The notes below the pieces were generated by a model. The model was given only the letters and a program-made list of their open reading frames with translations. It was not told where the DNA came from and made no database searches. A stretch of DNA of 64,000 bases, taken from Cyanobacteria bacterium GSL.Bin1. GTDB taxonomy: Bacteria > Cyanobacteriota > Cyanobacteriia > Cyanobacteriales > Rubidibacteraceae. The stretch is taken from NCBI GenBank assembly GCA_009909085.1, contig JAAANX010000128.1, positions 1-64,000 of the forward strand. Direction: 5' to 3'. Position numbers and translations under genes: made by a program. Position 1 is the stretch's first letter. Each line of letters starts with the position of its first letter. Shown here one piece after another: positions 59,593 to 64,000 of this stretch.

Positions 59593-62021
59593 GGGTTGGC
59601 TCCTTCCCCGGCGGTCGGAGTCACCCCAAAGTTGAGCCGCACCATTCCGCCAGGGGACATCTTGAAGAGGCGAGAAGGGCTTTGCTGGTCTCGACGCTGA
59701 GGATTGGGCGCTAGTTCATAGTCGGGAATGCTGGTCAAATCGAGAATTCCGGTGTGGAATCCCGGACAGACATTTTTCAAAGAATATAGACCATCGGCAT
59801 CGGTGCTGATCCGGTAGCCATCTTCAAGGTAAATTACCGCGTTGGGCACCCCGGGTTCCCCTGGTTGTTGTTCGCCATCGGCGTTTTTATCCACAAAAAC
59901 GCGTCCGATCAGGGTCCCGCAGTCATTGAGGATGCCAGGGCGAATGTCGAGTTCATGGGTCACGGGACCGTCTCGGGCTTCGCGATCGCGAATTTGAGCG
60001 ACAACAGCGGCGGTATTGATGCCGGACCCGCGCATGGCATCGGGAGTGACTTCTGCGCCATAAAGAATCGTTAAGGTTTCGTTGCTGGGAAGTTGCGGGG
60101 GTGAGACAAAGTCGAAGCTAAGGCGTCTTTGCTGTTGGGTAACGGTTAAATTTAGGGGGACTTCCTCAATCGCACTGCGCACTGAGGCTTCAATAAAGTT
60201 GAGTCCGGCGGGGAGTTGATCGGTTACGGTTAGCGCGCGAACCGGATCTTGGGATAAGTTGCGAATCGTGAGGCGATAGATCACAATATCCCCAATTTCA
60301 GCAGCAGCGCGATCGGCAAATTTATCCAGATCTACTTCTTGGGCTTGGCAAGTGCTGGCTTGGAAATCAATAACAGCTAAGTTAAGTCCTAAGCGTTCGG
60401 CATCTTCAACGACGACAAAGCTTCCTTCAATAATCGTGCGTTTTAGGGGATCGGTGACGCTAATTGGGCGACCGTCAAGGGAGGTAGCGGTAAACCGAAT
60501 GCGATTTTCACTGCGTTGACCGATGACAATGCGGATGCGACGTTCATCATAGAGACTGTCCTCGGGCGGATTCACCAGTAAAATGTAAGTGGCTCCGTTG
60601 TCTAGCTGTCCGCGATCAACATCTAAAAGAAAGTTATATTTCCCTTCATCGCCATTGGCGAGAAAGAAAGGGTTGCTATTTTCAATATTCGGTTCTAATC
60701 CTGCCGAAATTGAATTATTGGGATTATCTGGCAGTTCGGTTCGGGTCAGAGGCACAGCCGTTCCGATCGCGCCTCCACCAGCCGGTTCATAGAGTCCGAC
60801 GGTAAAACCGCGATAGTCGGCCAGAATCTCGCCATTACAGCCAGTCAGCTGACCGAAGGGATCGCGCAATTCGGAAAGTGGCGGTAGAATCGTTACGGTT
60901 TGTTGGGCTAGGGTTTCCCCGCACTGAGCGCCGAAGCCGAAGCGGATGGTTTGGGTGCGTTTGAAATCGGCTTCAGCGACCGTGATTGTCGCTGTGATCA
61001 CCACAGCTTGCTGGGGGGCAAGGGTCAAGGCACTTGCTGTTTCGGTAATCCCACCCTTCGGGCTGGCTTGGTCTTCGGCAACGGGGCGATAGGTAAGCTG
61101 TTCGAGCGTTGCGGGTCCGCTGAGGGCTTGCTGCCAGACGGCTAAAGGCGGCAGGATCAGTTTGCCGGTGGTGTTGCTGTTGTTTTTGAGGATAAAGGAA
61201 TAGTTGAGGGTCTCTCCTGGTACGAAACGGGAAGGCTCACTGGTGCGGGCATCGTTCCAAAGGGTTTGCCCTTGGGCAAACAGCGTCTGTTCAGGCTCCC
61301 TTAGGAGATTGCTCACCGTTGCACTCAGCTCTTGTTGCGCTTCTTGTAGGGAAGAGCGGTTGAGCAGAGGGGGCAGTAGATCTTGCGCCGTTTGGCTCAC
61401 GGTCTCGGCTGTGGCAGCCCTTAAGCCCATCGCTTCTAAGGTACTGCGGCCAAAGCCTAGCAACACGAGGGCAATGGGGATCTCATCTAGTTCAATAATG
61501 GTTGCAACTGCTGCGTCGTCTGCCAATGCGGTTGCCATCGCCCGTTTCACTTGGCCAATCGCCCCCGTCAGAGAGTTCCTCTCGGTTAAAACTGCCATTG
61601 CTTCCACCGTGGCGGTATTCAAGATTTTGATCTGTTCCGGTGAAAAATTTTGCTCTTCTAAAAGGGGGGTCAGGCTATCCACGGCGGTTCCTAATCCCAC
61701 TTGGCGGTTCCCTTCTGCATCCCGAACGCCATTGCTTGTGGTCGTCACTGTGAAGGGAGCAGTGGTGATTGCAGTTGTAACCAGGTTGGATTGCCCTTGC
61801 CAGGAAAGGGTTTCGTCTTTATATTCATAACGGGCAATATTGCTCAGCCCAGCGCCTGGAGCGGCACTCACTTGACACTCAAGAATCGGTTGCCCTTGAG
61901 CAGTAGACCCAACGCCAAAACTCCCGATCCCAGTCATGATGATGAACGAGCAAACGCCCGCTTGCAGACGAAACTGCCCTCTCTCCAATTGAGAGAGCAA
62001 CTGATTCAGTTTAATGAACAT
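59589..62021 (-). CDS. Large secreted DUF11/SdrD-type surface protein
   Basis: An 810-aa protein with a signal peptide (VCSFIIMTGIGSFGVGSTAQG). The central region carries a DUF11-type repeat (DIVIYRLTIRNLSQDPVRAL, then PAGLNFIEASVRS). The C-terminal domain resembles SdrD_B (LIGRVFVDKNADGEQQPGEP, VPNAVIYLEDGYRISTDADG), a beta-sandwich typical of surface adhesins. About 120 N-terminal residues form an Ala/Thr-rich helical segment (ALGLRAATAETVSQ-like). It overlaps the downstream barrel gene (4 bases) and follows the 191-aa gene by 70 bases. Confidence 0.8.
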   Translation of the reverse strand: MFIKLNQLLSQLERGQFRLQAGVCSFIIMTGIGSFGVGSTAQGQPILECQVSAAPGAGLSNIARYEYKDETLSWQGQSNLVTTAITTAPFTVTTTSNGVRDAEGNRQVGLGTAVDSLTPLLEEQNFSPEQIKILNTATVEAMAVLTERNSLTGAIGQVKRAMATALADDAAVATIIELDEIPIALVLLGFGRSTLEAMGLRAATAETVSQTAQDLLPPLLNRSSLQEAQQELSATVSNLLREPEQTLFAQGQTLWNDARTSEPSRFVPGETLNYSFILKNNSNTTGKLILPPLAVWQQALSGPATLEQLTYRPVAEDQASPKGGITETASALTLAPQQAVVITATITVAEADFKRTQTIRFGFGAQCGETLAQQTVTILPPLSELRDPFGQLTGCNGEILADYRGFTVGLYEPAGGGAIGTAVPLTRTELPDNPNNSISAGLEPNIENSNPFFLANGDEGKYNFLLDVDRGQLDNGATYILLVNPPEDSLYDERRIRIVIGQRSENRIRFTATSLDGRPISVTDPLKRTIIEGSFVVVEDAERLGLNLAVIDFQASTCQAQEVDLDKFADRAAAEIGDIVIYRLTIRNLSQDPVRALTVTDQLPAGLNFIEASVRSAIEEVPLNLTVTQQQRRLSFDFVSPPQLPSNETLTILYGAEVTPDAMRGSGINTAAVVAQIRDREARDGPVTHELDIRPGILNDCGTLIGRVFVDKNADGEQQPGEPGVPNAVIYLEDGYRISTDADGLYSLKNVCPGFHTGILDLTSIPDYELAPNPQRRDQQSPSRLFKMSPGGMVRLNFGVTPTAGEGANP

Positions 62022-62091
62022 CCCCTTCTCTACCTGGCTCTACCTGTGATCTGACCGGTTGCCCCTTGCGAGAAGGGGCATTGTCAATGGT

Positions 62092-62667
62092 TTATTCCAC
62101 TTCCACCACATACATGGCTTCTAAGTTGTCCTCCGGCGCGATCGCGCTTGGAAAGTCCCAACGGATATGGGTATAAGCTGAAGCAGGAGCCGGTTTCTCT
62201 ACCACCGTCCCATCAGGCTGTTCCACTTTAATCGTGGGATTGGCAACAAAGGTTTCGCCGTTGTTAATGCTGTAGGTAATAACCGCGTTGTTGCTACTAT
62301 TGGCCGATCCCAGCACATACACCATTTGCTGAGGAATCGGTTGGGTAACAGTTAAGTTGTTTGCGGCTTCGCCCCCTTCATTCGTGCCCATCACGACATA
62401 GCGCAAGGTATCGCCAGGGACGACGGTCACTTGATCGCCGACATTTTCCCAACGCACTTGTTCAACCCCGTTTTCATCAACTGTGACTTCTTGTTTGTCT
62501 ACAACCAAATTGAGATTGACTTGCGGGCGCTCTTGTCGGAATTGAGCAAGTTGAAGCTCTTCTTTTTCAAGGAAGCTGGCGAATGTGGCGGGAGTCATGA
62601 AAAAGGGCAAAGTTGTCGCAATCAGTCCCGCAAAACCAAAACGTAAGAGTTGAGTTTGGAGTTTCAT
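62092..62667 (-). CDS. Short secreted DUF11-domain protein
   Basis: A 191-aa protein with a signal peptide (FAGLIATTLPFFMTPATFAS). It is followed by a single DUF11-type domain (VVDKQEVTVDENGVEQVRWE, VVPGDTLRYVVMGTNEGGEA, IPQQMVYVLGSANSS). It resembles the paired-module layout of larger members, and may act as a minor subunit or cap. It lies 154 bases downstream of the large DUF11 gene and 70 bases before the 810-aa one. Confidence 0.78.
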   Translation of the reverse strand: MKLQTQLLRFGFAGLIATTLPFFMTPATFASFLEKEELQLAQFRQERPQVNLNLVVDKQEVTVDENGVEQVRWENVGDQVTVVPGDTLRYVVMGTNEGGEAANNLTVTQPIPQQMVYVLGSANSSNNAVITYSINNGETFVANPTIKVEQPDGTVVEKPAPASAYTHIRWDFPSAIAPEDNLEAMYVVEVE

Positions 62668-62821
62668 AAGTCTATATCCTGTTAAGTTATTGCAAATTAA
62701 GGTCTGAAGGAATGACCAGTCACCAGAGCTGAGAGATGACCCTCAAGCCTCAGGTGATCAAAACTGAATGAGGTTTCGGAAGGAAACACCCGAAAATGGC
62801 AACTGGTCACTTAATTAGGAA
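62668..62821. other. Gap between DUF11 genes
   Basis: 154 bases without an ORF. It includes palindrome-like AGTGACC/GGTCACT segments near 62715-62810 (GACCAGTCACC and ACTGGTCACTT), which could pair as a small hairpin. Possibly an intra-operon attenuator. Confidence 0.35.
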
Positions 62822-64000
62822 TTATTGAACTTCACGACGGAAGATGAAGGTTCCAGTATCACCCGGTTCAACTGTTCCCACTTCGTTTTCGTATTGAGTA
62901 ACATCTGTTCCATCTGCAGGGTCAGTTGTTCCAATCGTTCCCGACAGGTTAGAGAAGGTGACTGTACCAGTGCTAGCGGAAGTATTTTGACTGTGGAGTG
63001 TATCAACCTCACCGTCGGGTGCTGCAACGATACCATCACCACCAATATCCGATTCTTCTCCATCTAAAGCCCAGTTATTACCATCCTGATCCGCTTGTCG
63101 ATTAGCATCAGTATCAGCAACGGTTCCATCTTCAGTAATGGTGAAGTTATTGGCATTGAGAGTGACGTTACCTGTACCAATGGGGGCTTCAGAAATATTT
63201 TCGTATCGGATTCGGTACTCGATGAAATCACCAGGTTGCACATCTACGTTAGGAGTCTGCGTAAAGGCTTCTCGAACATTGCCATCAGCATCCAGAATCC
63301 GGGCTTCTTTCACGAGAGTTATGAATCCAGTGTAAACGCGATCAATAGTGATGTTGTTAACAGTTTCACCCGTATATCCAGCGTTACTCGTTGGGTCATC
63401 ATCAGGGAAAGCAATGATCGGGATGTTATATCCTTGAACTTGACCTGTTCCCGCAGGGAAATCAACTTCAACTTCGTAGGTTAATTCATCCCCTGGATTG
63501 ACTGTACCCACATTAATTGGAGTATCACCAGTTGTAAAAGCATTTCCATCGTAGCTGTAGGTTGCTGTTTCAGCATTACCATCTCCGTCAACATCGAAGC
63601 GAATGATAACTGTTGTGTTAGTAGGAATCTCATTATTAGCCCCAAAGAAACCAGAACCACCTGTATCACTGGCTGACTCTGCACTGGTTGCTCCAGTTGG
63701 AACAATTGGCTCAATCGTTACGTTGTCTGCTTCACTTGCACCGGTTGCAGGGACGCTAACAGTGTTCTGAATTGTTACTGCACTTGGATCACCATCAGCA
63801 TCACCATTCGGATCAGTGGAGACATTGGTAAAGTCATCATTGTCGTTATTCGGTCCCACGGCCTCAGGTGTATCCAAGGGTCCATTCAAGATGTCATCAT
63901 CCGCTTCAACGGTACCGGTAACAACGACTTCGTTATCTTCCCCATCAGGACCGGTTCCAGTATTGTTGCCGTTTTCATCAATTCCATCTTGATCCGGATC
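62822..64000 (-). CDS. Large DUF11-repeat surface protein, 5' end beyond the window (partial)
   Basis: The C-terminal 390 or so residues of a long, highly acidic protein. The frame is open through 64000 with no start required, so the gene begins further right. It shows repeated DUF11-type modules (VNPGDELTYEVEVDFPAGTG, VDVQPGDFIEYRIRYENISE) and acidic linkers with possible calcium sites (DPNGDADGDPS, DADGNV, DIGGDGIVAAPDGEVD). It ends with a module finishing TGTFIFRREVQ. It is the first visible gene of the surface operon. Confidence 0.8.
   Translation of the reverse strand, partial: DPDQDGIDENGNNTGTGPDGEDNEVVVTGTVEADDDILNGPLDTPEAVGPNNDNDDFTNVSTDPNGDADGDPSAVTIQNTVSVPATGASEADNVTIEPIVPTGATSAESASDTGGSGFFGANNEIPTNTTVIIRFDVDGDGNAETATYSYDGNAFTTGDTPINVGTVNPGDELTYEVEVDFPAGTGQVQGYNIPIIAFPDDDPTSNAGYTGETVNNITIDRVYTGFITLVKEARILDADGNVREAFTQTPNVDVQPGDFIEYRIRYENISEAPIGTGNVTLNANNFTITEDGTVADTDANRQADQDGNNWALDGEESDIGGDGIVAAPDGEVDTLHSQNTSASTGTVTFSNLSGTIGTTDPADGTDVTQYENEVGTVEPGDTGTFIFRREVQ

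Noticed and set aside
988-64000. GCGATCGC octamers as regulatory sites
   Set aside because: HIP1 is scattered mainly within coding sequence all over the window; its distribution fits a genome-wide motif, not local operators.

Overview
The window is from a cyanobacterium. It carries a phycobilisome core gene (apcF), a high-light-inducible protein, a CbiG-CobJ cobalamin fusion, a DUF2358 protein and many copies of the HIP1 palindrome GCGATCGC. A periplasmic Cu/Zn superoxide dismutase and large acidic secreted proteins would suit a halophilic unicellular lineage such as Halothece/Dactylococcopsis, but that assignment is only an inference.

Layout. 0-8 kb is mostly housekeeping: rbp, rpsU, cbiG-cobJ, an ATP-grasp enzyme behind a strongly folded leader, a CrhR-type RNA helicase with a long AT-rich leader, and threonine synthase. 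7.8-8.5 kb is a gene-free, hairpin-rich stretch. 8.6-13.4 kb holds five small secreted proteins, three of them with clear curlin-like Asn/Gln repeats, followed by an 811-aa secreted protein with the same type of repeat. Facing this is a sigma factor/DUF1822/FecR operon (13.4-17.0 kb). 17.5-23.7 kb looks like a signalling block: a heme-c sensor without output domain, a Ser/Thr kinase, a PhnD-like lipoprotein and an ABC exporter with two FHA domains. 24-31.5 kb has a proline/glutamine repeat protein, a pentapeptide-repeat membrane protein, sodC and a 1748-aa caspase/STAND/WD40 protein.

31.5-37.2 kb starts with an iron permease (futB-like). It continues into a small defence or toxin island: hepT with a frameshift, mntA, a lone antitoxin-like gene, and a ParA-type ATPase overlapping a HEPN gene that is cut by an in-frame stop. 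A decayed permease fragment lies at the far end. 37.3-40 kb is a sulfur/anion operon (persulfide dioxygenase, TauE/SafE, ChrA). It is followed by a GH13 glucosidase, an isocitrate/isopropylmalate dehydrogenase paralogue, apcF, an orphan Dam methylase, a tnpB element and an Hlip gene. The tnpB gene appears to carry an in-frame 54-bp palindromic insert.

49-52.2 kb is a catabolic-looking unit: an HxlR regulator divergent from an acyl-CoA-dehydrogenase-like gene, a tiny ORF and a Rieske oxygenase. 52.2-64 kb is a six-gene minus-strand operon for the cell surface: DUF11-repeat proteins, a large predicted outer-membrane barrel, a parallel beta-helix protein and a glycine-rich secreted protein. It runs off the right edge.

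The most promising candidates for undescribed biology are the curlin-like repeat cluster, the DUF11/barrel surface operon, the nested hairpin elements (including the in-frame one in tnpB), and the ParA-HEPN pair. All functional statements rest on reading motifs by eye; no database search was run.
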